A DNA stretch of 64,000 nt, from NCBI RefSeq assembly GCF_030272615.1, contig NC_081405.1, positions 648,807,420-648,871,419 of the forward strand, read 5' to 3'. This document shows positions 23,210-34,166 of this stretch, one piece after another. Within the stretch, counting starts at the first letter, position 1, and each line of letters starts with the position of its first letter. The position numbers were made by a program, and so were the translations under genes. This DNA is from Cryptomeria japonica (Eukaryota; Streptophyta; Pinopsida; Cupressales; Cupressaceae). The notes under the pieces are model-generated. The model saw only the letters and a program-made list of their open reading frames with translations. It searched no databases and was not told the DNA's origin.

Positions 23210-24369
23210 TTAATCCAAACTTACTTCTGATGCCTTCATGTTTGTTGTATCCTCTTGAGCATAATTTACTCTTCTCTCACCTCCTTGGGATGAAGAAGAC
23301 TTCTCAGGGAACCTATAGGTTGGGTGTCCAGGTTGATGGAAGTTGTAGCACTTCATGGTGGTGAAATAGGACCCTCTTCCTGATCCCCTAGACCTTCCTG
23401 TACTAGAGTTGCTAGATCCCCTTCCTCTATAGCTTCTCTTTCTATTGGAATGCCCACTTTTATCAACCAACTTGGATTCCCCTTGGGATCTTTGGTCTAC
23501 ACTTCTTCCACCAAAACTACCTCTTTGACCTTTGCCATCTCTTCCCCTACCTCTACCTTGGTTTCTTTGTTCTTGTTTCTTCTTGCTCTTTTCCTCCACT
23601 ATTGGTGCCAACTAATAGCACTTGTGAACATTGTTGGGGCATAACAAGTTTAATTCCTCTTGAATATTTCATCTCAAAACATTCAAGTATCTGGCTACCT
23701 TGATGTTCTCATCTTCTACCACCTTGGATCTCAAAAACAACTTCTGAAATTCCTCAATATATTTGCTCACATCCAAGTCTCTTTGCCTCAAATTTTGTCT
23801 CCTCTTGTGCAATTGGATTTCATAATCTTTAGGGATGTATGCCTCTTTCACCTTGGCTAACATGCCCTTCCAAGTAGTTACGGGGTTCTTGCTCTCTTTT
23901 TGCCTCTCTTCTTGAATAAATTTCCACCAACTCAATCCTGCCCCTCTCAATCTAGATTTGGACACCTTAACCTTTTGTGCCTCACTGATTCCATCACATT
24001 CAAAGTGATTCTCCAATCCCTCTATCCATTCCAGGAGTACCTCGGGCTCTATTTTTCCACAAAAAAGTGGCACTCCTTCTAGTGATTTTCCTCCTAAGGC
24101 TTTAATGGCTTTAAGGAAAGTTTCTTCAGGTAGAATAGGGTCTGGCTAAGGAGTCCTATCCTCTTCTACAACTTCTTTTCCCTTTCCCTCATTGACCTTG
24201 ATTGTCACTTTCTCAGTTTTATCTTCAACTACATCTAGTTTACTCTCCAGTTGTAGCAATCTTTCTCTAAGGATCCTATTTTCTTCTTCTTGGTCTTCTA
24301 CCTTCTTTACTAGCTCTACATTGGTCCCATCCTTAAACTATTCTCTCCTACCAATTCAGTGTCTATCAT
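23210..24369 (-). pseudogene. gag: Element B gag (broken)
   Basis: The N-terminus has a coiled coil (NVELVKKVEDQEEENRILRE) that lies out of frame with the first ATG near 24369. The main gag core is 24073-23669 (LFCGKIEPEVLLEWIEGLEN, WWKFIQEERQ, YIEEFQKLFLRS). The next piece, 23611-23210, is Gly/Arg/Ser-rich and has a decayed zinc knuckle (CYNFHQPGHPTYRF) that lacks two of its three cysteines. Stops between the pieces sit where Trp and Gln are usual. It lies directly downstream of the primer site, as expected. Confidence 0.8.
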
Positions 24370-24395
24370 ATTTCGGCTTCTTCCCAAATCTTCGA

Positions 24396-24413
24396 GGCTC
24401 TGATACCACTATG
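24396..24413 (-). other. Element B primer binding site (initiator Met tRNA)
   Basis: On the minus strand the LTR end is followed by TCATAGTGGTATCAGAGCC. TGGTATCAGAGC is complementary to the 3' end of plant initiator Met tRNA and is the commonest primer site of plant LTR elements. It fixes the element's direction. Confidence 0.9.
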
Positions 24414-24414
24414 A

Positions 24415-25517
24415 TGGGGAGTCCTACTTAAAGAGAGTTAATTCTTTGTTTAAGGGAAGTTAGGTGTTATCTTAGTGGGCTTAATTCATTTTTCATCTAG
24501 TCTACTAACCAATTTAGACACCTCAACTCTCTAAGAGTTCTCCCAATCTAGATGTGCTCACTGGTTGCTCAAGCATGGTTGAGATTCACAAGGGTAAATC
24601 CAACCTTACACTCTAAAACTCCTAACAAATCCTTACAGAGGTTGTAGTAGGTGTTTGAGATGTTTTTCAAGGGAAATCAATTGTTTTTGAGTGAGGATTT
24701 GATTCTTTTCCCCATCTCTCCTTCCTTTTCCTATTTTCTAGGCCTAGTAGCCCTAGAACCCCAGTTAGCCCTACCTAGCCAGTTTTTGTGGATTTTCTCC
24801 CAATTTCTTGAAAGACCCACACAAAATTTTTGCTCATCTAAATACCCTTTTGGAAGTACTTTCCAATTTTTGAATTTAGGAATCTCAGTCTGACCATATA
24901 GGTATGGAACCTGAGAAATGCTTGTATTAGGTGGTTTTGAGCTTGTTTTGGTCCTTTTCCAAGGGTTAAGTGTCTTCCTTGATCTTCCAAACCTTTAAAA
25001 TCACACATATGTTCTACCACACATCACTTGTTCATCCCAAACACTCTTCAACTCCAACCCTACTCATTCTTGCAAACATTTGCATAATCTCATCCATTTC
25101 CTAACCGAGCTATGACTAAGCTCGCTTAGGAAATGATGTTAATTTGCCTTTAAATGACCTCCAAAGGAAATTAAAAGATATGTACACTATACAAAGGTTC
25201 CATTTCTCGAGTCTCAGGGGCTATTGAGAAGAACTCAAAGGACTTCAAGCTAGAACCATGTTTGGACCTCTCAAACCCTTACTCAGGCCGAGAGCTTGCA
25301 AAAATTTAAAACTCAATTTAGACCTACAAATAAACTAAACAAATTTATTCCTTGAGCACTAAAAGAACATTTACAAACAACACACAAAGTACAACAATTC
25401 AATCAATCCATTAGATACGGATTGTTGCTCTAATTCTTGAAAAATGCAATGTAAAACTTAAAAAATGGTCAGAAGTTGTATTCCAATCAACTCCAAGTGT
25501 TAAACAACCTCATTGCA
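24415..25517 (-). repeat. Element B 5' LTR (1103 bp)
   Basis: It matches 18820-19920. In plus orientation it begins TGGGGAGTCCTACTT and ends CCTCATTGCA, next to the TTCCT flank. Confidence 0.9.
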
Positions 25518-27734
25518 TTCCTTATCAGGGATTTTATATGCCATTCTTGTCCTAAATAACTCTCCATTAGTTTTGTAACCAACCCTTTGCTCAAAAATGC
25601 AAAAAGTTGCTCAACATTGCAAAAAGTTGTCAAGCAACTTTGACAACTTTTGCCAAAAAGTGCATTTTTGCCTTACATGCTTATTTTTCTCCTCCAAACC
25701 GTCTAGGATGACTAAAAACCACTACAATATCAAATCTGAATTCCAAACAAGTCTATTCATGGCATTTTTCATCAAAATGCAAGATTTTGCCATTTTAAGC
25801 TTACAAGGGCTTACAAGCCAAAATTAAGCAAATGCATTGTCCTAAAGACTTTCAACCTACCAAAACATAACAAGAACATATTAAGATATAAGAGAAGACT
25901 CTTATTCACCACTCAAAACCATCCTAAGAATGAACAGACCAAAATGAAGAAACGACTCAAAACTAGGTGCTCCTGCAGCACATCCAATATCAGAAAATAC
26001 CAAAAACATTCATAAAATCTCAAAAAATCCCAAAAACATTTGTAAAATGTCCTAAAGATAATACCAAAAACATTCACAACATTCAAAAACTCCAAAAACA
26101 TCAAAATCACTCAGAAACATCGGAAAGTGTTTTATTCCTTGTACATACACATCGCAATAGTCGTGAAATCAACATTTTGAAATGCCTTAAACAATGACCA
26201 CCTATCAAATCAACAAACAAATCACACATCTGTGCACAACTGTCTTCACAAGAATGCATCCTTCCCCATAAACAAGACATGGTAACATTTTCTTTGACAA
26301 GAAAATTTTGTTTGGCTGATAAGCATTTGGTCAATTTTTTATTTATTTATATCAGGGTCCTATGCTACTCCAGGATATCCACAAGTGATTAGAGTAGTCG
26401 GGATGGTTCCTAATATCTTTTTCTTTTTTGTTGTCTATAGATTGTTCCAATGAATTTTTGGGGCATATACTAATGGTGTCTACATGGGAAGTTCACTAAG
26501 CTATGTGATCCTATGCAAAAATGTAGTCATGGATCATTATGGCTTACTGACTACAGCGTATACCTCGACCATTTGTAAATGAACTAGAATGGGGGGGAAC
26601 TTTCCTTGTCTACGATGTTTATTTATTGGTGAAATACTCAAACTTGGTTGCTGATACCTTGGCCAAGATTGATACTACCATGCTTGATGATGAAAATAAA
26701 GTACTGTGAATAAGCCAAGGATCACTAGTTTAATCTCATTTGTATATATTGCACTTTGTTGCATTCCATCCATCCATAAATCCATATCGCTGCATATCAT
26801 TCATACAGTCATGACAATGGATACTTTTTTTTAATCCTCTTCCACAGGAATGAGTCCTAGGTCCTCCATACCTTCTATCTAAAATTGACTTCCCCACCTC
26901 ACCATCCCCATCTTGATCATCAGCATCACATACCCTACATCGTATCCCATCAACCCAATCGAGCCACATTCATCATCGTACATCTCTAACTAGAGGGGTT
27001 CCATAACCTATGTTACCTAGATCATCCTATAAGCAAAGCAAGTTACTATGTCTACATAGGTACATCGACTCACCCACACCTAGACTACAACAAACATTTA
27101 CATCAATTCCCTAGTCTCAATAGGTATGCTAGGTCCAGAAAATGCCACAAACAACCTACAATGCAAACACTATCAATTGGTCAACCAATCAACCATAATC
27201 AAAATAGATAATTACATTAATTGTTTAAGTCTCAATGAGTATTTTGCTTCAGATACCTTGACTTCATCAGGCAATTACATCAATTGTCTAAGTCTCATCA
27301 GATCAATTTGACTTGCTTACTCAGACTTTATCATGTCCAAGTGAACAACCGACATCAACTATCATGCTTTGACTCAACTGGGGCAATTCAACTGATTGCA
27401 CCAAACTGTCCAACCAATTTTGATCAATTATATAGCATCAATCAAAAGAACACACTATATTTGCACCGTATCTCCTGCATGACATAAAGGTACTCTTTGG
27501 CTTTCCCTTTCTCCATTTTACCCCCATTTTCCTCCATTCTCTTGCCATTTCCTCTAAATTCCTCTATTCTACCTCCCCCCAACTTCTTTCTCTTATTTAA
27601 GAGATCGCCCAATTTTTTGAAATTTTTTGGCCCATCTCTCGAGGGGGCATACCACCCACTAAATTAACATTTCCAGGACATATTTCTCATACCTATCTTT
27701 CTTTCTTTGAAATGAAGCGATAAACCACACCGTC
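25518..27734 (+). other. Element A 3' untranslated region, resumed after B
   Basis: About 2.2 kb contains no clear gene. A short piece near 26620-26710 reads YSNLVADTLAKIDT, which recalls the end of an RNase H but is isolated. Near 27070-27300 a short phrase (ATCAATTGTCTAAGTCTCA and variants) recurs three times. 27500-27660 is pyrimidine-rich. Confidence 0.55.
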
Positions 27735-27749
27735 TCAAAGAGGGGCAAA
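27735..27749 (+). other. Element A polypurine tract
   Basis: CAAAGAGGGGCAAA directly precedes the TG of the 3' LTR. This is the expected primer for second-strand synthesis. Confidence 0.8.
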
Positions 27750-30616
27750 TGTAGAGACATAAATCTATCCACTAAATTAAATAAATATTTAATATTTATT
27801 TGATACACTAATATTCCTCTATTAATTAAATACACATTTAATCAATTCATTCAACCCCCATTCTGCTATTTTAAATAAATATATTACATAAATTTATTTA
27901 AATTAAAAGCCCTATCTAATGCACGTCAAAAGGCGCACACAGCACAAAAGACAAGTCCAAATGTTAGTAAATTAGTCACAACCAAAACGAAACACAAATG
28001 AACCTAAAAACCTTAACATGCATATCAAGAGAGATATAAAGCACACAATAAGAAGCATACATAAACAAAAAAGGGAAAGAAGACCCCCCAAGATACGCTC
28101 AAGGATGCTCATGGATGTTCCTCCCTTGTTCCTCTCCTCTCCATGTCCCACATGAATGTAGCTCTCAAATTTTTCCACTATCCATGGATGCCATATGAAG
28201 ATTCAAAATGGTTGTGAAAATGAAAATAAATGCTTATGCAAGTGTAAATGATTTACTATGAGAAAGCACCCAATTAGTCTATGTAAATTTTAGTATAATA
28301 ACAATGCGAATGCTTCTTAATTCTCTCTAAAATGACTATAAGTTTGATGCACAAAAGGCTTTGGATCCTGAAAATGAAGAATAGGAGCTCTATTTATAGG
28401 GGAAATAAGGCAATGGATGGTCAAGATTGAGTAATTTTAACAACGGCTAGGATTGATGGGTTTATGATCCATGGGGTGGCTTTCAACCCAATCCCATGAT
28501 GAAAAACATCAACATGAGATGGCTTGAGAGGAGAGGAAGAAGCATTAAATGCTTGAGATGACATGAAGTTTACCCTGGGAGGGTTTGGTTAGGCTTGAGT
28601 TAGTAAATAAACCTTTTATCCAATGAATAATGCCTTTATCCAATGCATAAACTCTTGTGCAAGAGTTAGTGGGGATAACCATGGTCAAAGCAATGAATGC
28701 TTGAAGAGACCCATCAGTTAAATGAGGGTTGAGATAGAGGAAAAGCCTCTAACCATGTGGGTGAGTTGAGTTTAACCATTAATGGTTATGTAAGAGCCAT
28801 AAATGGTTATGTAAGAACCATAAATGGTTTGGAAGACTTTGGGGGTTAACTTGTTGAAGGATAAAAAGCCTTTAATGCATTTCAAAGATTTTGGAGGCTT
28901 TGAGAAGTGACTTCCCTTTGCTTAGGAATGTGACAATAATTAGGGAGGGGGATTAGGCTAATTTCGAATGGATTAGAAGAATCTAGAAGGGGTTTAGGAG
29001 GCAAGTGGGTTTGGTGGGTGAGAGAAAATAGGATATTAATTAAAATAAAATTCATTTATTTCAACTAAAATTGTGCAACTTGCATTTGTAGCAAAATGCA
29101 ACTGGGGGGGGGGGGGGGGAATTTAGAGATTTAAATAAATATTTATTTATTTATTTATTTAAGGAAAGGGGGGCTAATTAAACAAATATGCTTTATTCAT
29201 TTAATTAATTGTTAGAGTATGGTTTAATGAATTAATTTAAATAAATTGAATAATTTATTTATTTAATAGAAGCATAGGTTTAAGATGAATTAATTAAATA
29301 TCAATTTAATTAACTGTTGATCGGTTATTAAATAATCAAATAAATATTAAATATTTATTTAATTAAGTGGACAGATTTATGTGTCTACTCTATATATAAC
29401 CCAGTTATTAAATAAATCTAATTTATTTAATTTCCCTCATTCCTCTCATTTAAATAAATCAACATTTATTTAAAAACACAAATCAAATTCCCCTTTTAAA
29501 TAAATCAATATTTATTTAAAATCCCACCCCACTTGCATTTTCCTACAAATGCAAGTTACACAAATAAATAGTTTTGATTTCTAAATAAAATCCTATTTCC
29601 TCTCACCCACCAAACCCACTTGCCAACTAAACTTCCTTCTAGATTATTCTAACCCCCTTCTAATTAGCCTAATCCCCCTCTCTAATCATTTGCTCATTCC
29701 CAAACAAAGGTCACTTCTCAAAAATGCCTCAAAGTCTTTGAAATGCATTAAAGGCTTTTATTTTTCAACAAGTTAACCCCCAAAGTCTTTCAAAGCCTTT
29801 ATGGATCTTACATAACCATTAATTGTTAACTCAACTTCCCCTCATGGTTACAGTCTTTCCCTCTAACTCAACCCTCATTTAACTCATGAGTCTCTTCACA
29901 AATTTATTGCTTTTGACCATGGTTATCTACCTTTAACTCTTGCACAAGAGTTTATCCATTGGATAAAAACATTATCAATTGGATAAAAGCTTTATCCACT
30001 AACTCAAGTCAAACCAAACCCTCCTAGGGTAACACTCATGTCTCCTCAGGCATTAAATGCTCCTTTCCTCTCCTCTCAAGCCATCTCATGCTGACAGTTG
30101 TCATCATGGATCACAAACCCATCAATCCTAGCCCTTCACAAGCTCACTCAATCTTGGCCACTCAATCAACATTTTTTCCCTATAAAAGGACCTCATTTCT
30201 CAAGCAAAGGAGGAAGCATTTTTTGCATTGTTATTATACTTATATGTTCATAGAGGTTTTTCATAGCAATCTTACTCTAGGCATTTGCATATCAATAGAT
30301 TTTAGATCATCTTTCAACCACTTTCAAATCTTCATGTCATCGATGGTTTTGTGCTAAAATTTGAGAGTTACTTACAATCACCCATTTGGATCTTGAAGAG
30401 GAGAAGAGGAAGTGAGGAACATCTATGAGCATCTTTGGGAGCATCTTAGGGATTCTTCTTTCTCTCTTTAGTTTGTGTATGTTTTTCATTGTTTTCTTTA
30501 TATCTCTCTTGGTATGCATCTTAAGGTTTTTGAGTTCATTTGTTTTTGGTTTTGGTTGGAACTAATCTATTAACATTTGAACTTGTGTTTGTCCCTTGTG
30601 CCCCTTTTGCATTGCA
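27750..30616 (+). repeat. Element A 3' LTR, split by a solo LTR
   Basis: The left part (27750-27917) and right part (29390-30616) together give about 1.4 kb that matches the 5' LTR. The break falls inside a phrase that is continuous in the 5' LTR (CCTTATCTATAACCC near 7320). Compared with the 5' LTR, about 25 bases are missing near 30105. The TATA box is at 30181. Confidence 0.88.
27918..29389 (-). mobile_element. Inverted solo LTR of the element A family
   Basis: The reverse strand matches the element A LTR from end to end. The right edge reads GTGGACAGATTTATGTGTCTAC, the complement of the LTR start. The left edge (AATGCACGTCAAAAGG) matches the complement of the LTR end. There is no internal region, so it is a solo LTR left by recombination between two LTRs. 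The flanks show an imperfect CTAT(C/A) duplication. It includes a run of 16 G at 29104-29119. Confidence 0.85.
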
Positions 30617-31035
30617 TCAATGGCTATGAGTTGACATGGTGGCTAATCATGGGGATTAGCCACTAGAAAAATGATTAAGAAGGAAGATTAGATGAGATAA
30701 TGAGGGATTAGAAGACAAGTAGGATTTATAGGAGGATTTGACAAGAGGAGAGAGAATGAGTGGGAGAATTTAAAATTGAAGAATAATGTTAACCATGATT
30801 ATGAGGGATTCTATAGGAATTAATTAGGATAATGAGAGTTTAGAGAGAGTGATTTGTAGGAATCACTTGATTTAGCTAATTAATTTAGATTAATTAAATA
30901 AGGGGATTTTAGAAGAAATAAATAATTAGATAACTTTAGAAGAATAGGGAATAACTAATTTATTAAATAAATCAATTATCTGGATTATAGTAACAGTTAA
31001 ATTAAACTTAATTAATGCTTAGAAGAATAAGGACT
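30617..31035 (-). mobile_element. Probable continuation of the old minus-strand LTR
   Basis: AT-rich DNA with GGATTAG and AATTAATTA words like the reverse strand of the A-family LTR (compare 28930-29300). It links to 5380-7159 across element A. No gene is seen. Confidence 0.3.
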
Positions 31036-31048
31036 AACATAATTAAAT
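31036..31048. repeat. LINE target site duplication, left copy
   Basis: AACATAATTAAAT is repeated exactly at 34154-34166, just after the LINE 3' end. Confidence 0.85.
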
Positions 31049-31597
31049 CTTATTCCTAAAGCTAACATGTTTTTTTGGCTTGCTATTCATAATAGAATTC
31101 TAACTATTGATAACTTGGCCCGAAGAGGTTTTATGTTTCCTAACAGGTGTGAGCTTTATCAGAAAGAGGAAGAATCAGTTGATCATTTGTTCATCCATTG
31201 CTCCTTCACTTGGGAAATCTGGAGTAAGTTTTGGGGGAAATGGAGAGTTGATTGGGTTATGCACAACAGTCTCAAGGAAACTATTTCACAATGGACCTTT
31301 CCCACCAAATTTCCCCTCATCAAGAATCTCTTGTCCTTGATCCTTCCCATGACTTGTTGGTATATCTGGAAAGAGAGAAATAACATAATCTTTAGGGAAG
31401 CTAAATGCACATCTCAGGTGGTCTTTGATAAAATTTGTAGGGCTATAAAAGAAAACATAAATATTCCCCACAGAAACAACAAGCAATGGTTTTTTGCTGA
31501 CATGAATGATTTTGAGAAAGGTATCCCTACTGAATGGAATCTAATTCATAAAGTTTGCAAATCTGAGAATAAGACTAGGAGAGGTAATGTTGTCTAG
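31049..31597 (+). pseudogene. LINE ORF2 C-terminal zinc-finger region (RT domain missing)
   Basis: The frame is open from the truncation point at 31049, so the ATG at 31067 is internal. It reads FFWLAIHNRILTIDNLARRG, CELYQKEEESVDHLFIHC, W and IWSKFWGKW. This is the zf-RVT module found after the RT of plant LINEs (Cys, Cys, His, His/Cys pattern). It continues with WYIWKERNNIIF, also usual there. A TAG at 31595 separates it from the RNase H, which is in the same frame. The RT proper was lost by 5' truncation. Confidence 0.85.
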
Positions 31598-32392
31598 AGA
31601 TTTTTTGATTATGACTGGGTCAAGGTGAATTTTGATGGGGCTGCTAAAGGCAACCCTGGGAAGGTCGGAGGGGGAGGTGCCATCACAAATTATCAAGGTG
31701 TCTGCATTGCTGCTATTGCTTTTCCCTTTGGAGTTCAAAATAATCATGCTGCTGAAGCTCGGGCTATGCTAAAATACCTCCAGCTAGATCAGGGTTTCAA
31801 ATTTAAAAAAATATGGTTGGAAGGTGACTCCCTCAATATCATTCAGGCTCTTAAAGGTACTATTTCTTCATCCTGGAATATAACTAATACTATTGAAAGT
31901 GCTAAAAAGTTATTAAATGACTATGATAGTATTATCATAACCCATACTCTAAGAGAAGGCAATAAGGTTGTAGACATTTTAGCTAATGAAGGGGTCTATT
32001 TAGAGGTGGAAACTAAATACATTGGAGAAGCCCAATGTAAAAGGGATATTCAGGAGCAATTATTTTTTATCGTAGTAATGGCTCAAGTTAAAATGATGAT
32101 TACCTCTTGGGATCTGGAAATCAAAGGCAGAGATTGGGGGTATGTGAAATGTCAGTTAATGATTGTTTTTAGGCATCATTTTTATGATCAATGGTGTGAC
32201 GGGACTTATAATAATAAGTGTTGGATCTCTACGGCCATTATTATTTACTCTCTTAAAACCATAGAAGGTACTATGTGCTGTGAATCCAGTATTCTACTTA
32301 AGAGCTTGTGTTTAAGTCTTGGTCTGCATTTTGTGAGATATACTACTGAAGACCTCGACTTGCTCTTCAAAATGGGAGGTAACCTAAACTGA
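31598..32392 (+). pseudogene. LINE RNase H and C-terminal extension
   Basis: In the same frame as the zinc-finger region, the protein reads VNFDGAAKGNPGKVGGGGAI, AAEARAMLKYL, LEGDSLNIIQAL and LREGNKVVDILANEG. Those are the four acidic positions (Asp, Glu, Asp, Asp) of the plant RVT_3 type RNase H, all kept. This domain degrades RNA in the RNA-DNA hybrid during insertion. It ends about residue 135 of the open piece 31625-32392. The remaining 120 residues have no recognised domain. A TGA ends the frame at 32390. Confidence 0.85.
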
Positions 32393-33960
32393 AATGAGTC
32401 GTCTGATTGTGAGAACCAAAAAAGTGAGAGAAAAGTGTGGAGGAGGCTCCATCAACATGGATTCACAGACTATATGGAAAAGTTGCTTGGAAGCAAAAAA
32501 TTGGTGTCTCAAGGCTTTACTAAAGGTTGGATCAACAACAAAGTTACGTTGTTTGGGGAAACCTAGAAAATTGATGAGGATCTGGTTGCAGAGGTCACAG
32601 GATTGCAGAAGGAGGGCACAAAGTTCTACAGAGACCAAAAGTTTGTTGCTGAAGCAATTAAAAATTTCCCAAAAACTGATGATGAGAAGGCTCGGCTTGC
32701 CAAGAAAGACAATGTTTCTTACTACCTCCCTCATCAGGTAAAGTCCTTTTGGCAAAAAATGCTAAGAGTTTTGATGGAATTCCTGACTATTGTTGGTAGA
32801 TTACTAAAGTTTACAACTATCATTTTGTTGCACTTAATCATTTTCGCCATGGGGTTAAGATTTTGCTGCCCTTTTATTTAGCATCCTCCTTGAATGAGAG
32901 CTTGGCTAACCATGCCAAAAAGCCCAAATCATATCCTATAGCCCATTAGGGGCTTATTCTGCTCATTTACGAACACTTGAAGAGAAAAGCTAGGGTTAGC
33001 AAAGATGATACTCTGGTGACAAATGCTCATATTTCAGAGAGTCGTAATGACTCTGAGTCTGAAGATGATTTATCTAATGTTCCTATCCATAAAAAGGAAA
33101 GGGATGACACTAGAAAAGTGGACATGGATGTGGTTGATGGAATGGAGGAGGAACAGGGGAAGGGGGTAGATATTGATCTAGATAGTGAGAAGAAAGAGGA
33201 TGTTGGAGAGGAGGAGGAAGGGAAAAGAGATGTTTATACTATAAAACCCTAATTCTGACCCTTTGGCATCAAATAGTAGGAATGGAGGAAGCTAACCCTA
33301 ACTCTATAAGCTCTAAGCAGGGAAGGGACATGGTGAACACCATCTTGAATGCTGCTCGAAATTGCACGCTGGAGTCTTTTAATTTTCAGAAGTGGGATAT
33401 TGAAAATATTACCAGCATACAAAGTAAATAAAGGGACCTGGAGTATAAGATTCACAATCTAATCAAGGACACTAATTCGGGGAAAAAGAGTGTGGAGAGG
33501 GAAACCAGTGAAGAAGAGGATGAAATTGAAATGCAGGACTGGTCAAAGAAAGATCTTATAAAAGGTGACTCGAAACACCTGGAAGATGTGATTAGAATTA
33601 TCAAAGACAAGACCGAGACTAACAACGAAATTATCATCAATTGGGTTGCTAAAACTGAGAAGGTATTGAAGAATTTTATGAACCACAGTCTTGAGGATCT
33701 CATCTCAAAATATGAATGCCTTGGTGGATCACTTGGAGGGGAAAAATCAATATAAGGATATGGTTATCATTGATGATCTGTCGACTTCCAGCTCTACTCC
33801 ACAAATCTCCAAGCAAAGGACCAGGTAGACAACCAGTGATTTGGAGACAAAGATGAAAGACATTCAGTTGAAGTAGGAGAACAATGATCTGAGAGAAGTC
33901 ACGAAGACCATGATGTTGTTGGTTAAGAATGCAAAGGAATCCATTAAATTTTTTATTTGA
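32393..33960 (+). pseudogene. Extra reading frame downstream of LINE RNase H, function unknown
   Basis: After the TGA at 32390 the same frame continues (one TAG near 32566) with FTDYMEKLLGSKKLVSQGF, VAEVTGL and EGTKFYRDQKFVAEAI, to about 32755. A slip near an A6 run (32753-32758) moves to the next frame, which reads YHFVALNHFRHGVKILLPFY and GLILLIYEHLKRK and then an acidic tail to 33252. A third piece (33282-33755 and beyond) is a probable coiled coil (KHLEDVIRIIKDKTETNNE) and ends near 33960. I do not recognise the family. Similar wording turns up in plant repeat ORFs of unknown role, from general memory. A related coiled-coil frame ends the second LINE copy at 51925-52434, so this is part of the element and not a chance flank. 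Confidence 0.6.
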
Positions 33961-34153
33961 TATGTAATGCTAGCTTTTGGATGCCAGTTTCTCACTGGCT
34001 CTGTGCTGTCTTTGTTTCCTAGTTGTTGGTTTTTCTGCTGGTTTTTTTGCAGCTTTTCTTTCTAGGTTTTGTCTTCTCTAGTTTCCTTCATGCATATCCT
34101 TCATTTTGTAAGCGGGTTTCGGGTCCCTTAAAACCTATTTTTCCTTAATCAAA

Positions 34154-34166
34154 AACATAATTAAAT
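34154..34166. repeat. LINE target site duplication, right copy
   Basis: Exact AACATAATTAAAT, matching 31036-31048. Confidence 0.85.

Larger units (their letters stand above)
18820..25517 (-). mobile_element. Element B: Ty3/gypsy (chromovirus-like) retrotransposon inside element A
   Basis: Two LTRs of about 1.1 kb flank a gag-protease-RT-RNase H-integrase series on the minus strand. A primer site TGGTATCAGAGCC (initiator Met tRNA) sits beside the right-hand LTR, which is therefore the 5' LTR. TCCT(A/T) next to both ends is an imperfect target duplication (18814-18818 and 25519-25523). In the first 190 aligned LTR bases I count about 14 differences, so it is not recent. It sits in element A's 3' region, just after A's integrase. 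The integrase C-terminus with FNVADLVQYKG fits chromovirus-type elements, but I could not see a clear chromodomain. Confidence 0.9.
7160..30616 (+). mobile_element. Element A: Ty3/gypsy LTR retrotransposon with two RNase H domains (Tat-like)
   Basis: The outer boundaries are paired LTRs beginning TGTAGA(C/G)ACATAAATC and ending CCCCTTTTGCATTGCA (7160-8570 and 27750-30616). The internal region runs gag, protease, G-patch-like segment, RT, RNase H, second RNase H, integrase, all on the plus strand. The second RNase H ahead of integrase is the hallmark of the plant Tat/Ogre group. Element B and an inverted solo LTR are inserted in it; without them A is about 15.3 kb. AATGG occurs next to both ends (7154-7158 and 30619-30623), offset by one or two bases from the LTR ends, so it is a plausible but imperfect target duplication. 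All coding regions are broken. Confidence 0.88.
31049..34153 (+). mobile_element. 5'-truncated LINE with extra downstream reading frame
   Basis: An exact 13-bp duplication flanks 3.1 kb that starts in mid-ORF and ends in CTTAATCAAAA rather than a long poly(A). It carries the C-terminal zinc-finger part of a LINE RT protein, an RNase H, and then about 1.5 kb of further coding-like sequence. The 3' end recurs on the minus strand at 51688-51800, so this is a family-wide 3' end. It inserted into the old minus-strand LTR. Confidence 0.85.

Noticed and set aside
26620-26710. Possible RNase H remnant (YSNLVADTLAKIDT)
   Set aside because: It is too short and isolated to call; element A already has both of its RNase H domains upstream.
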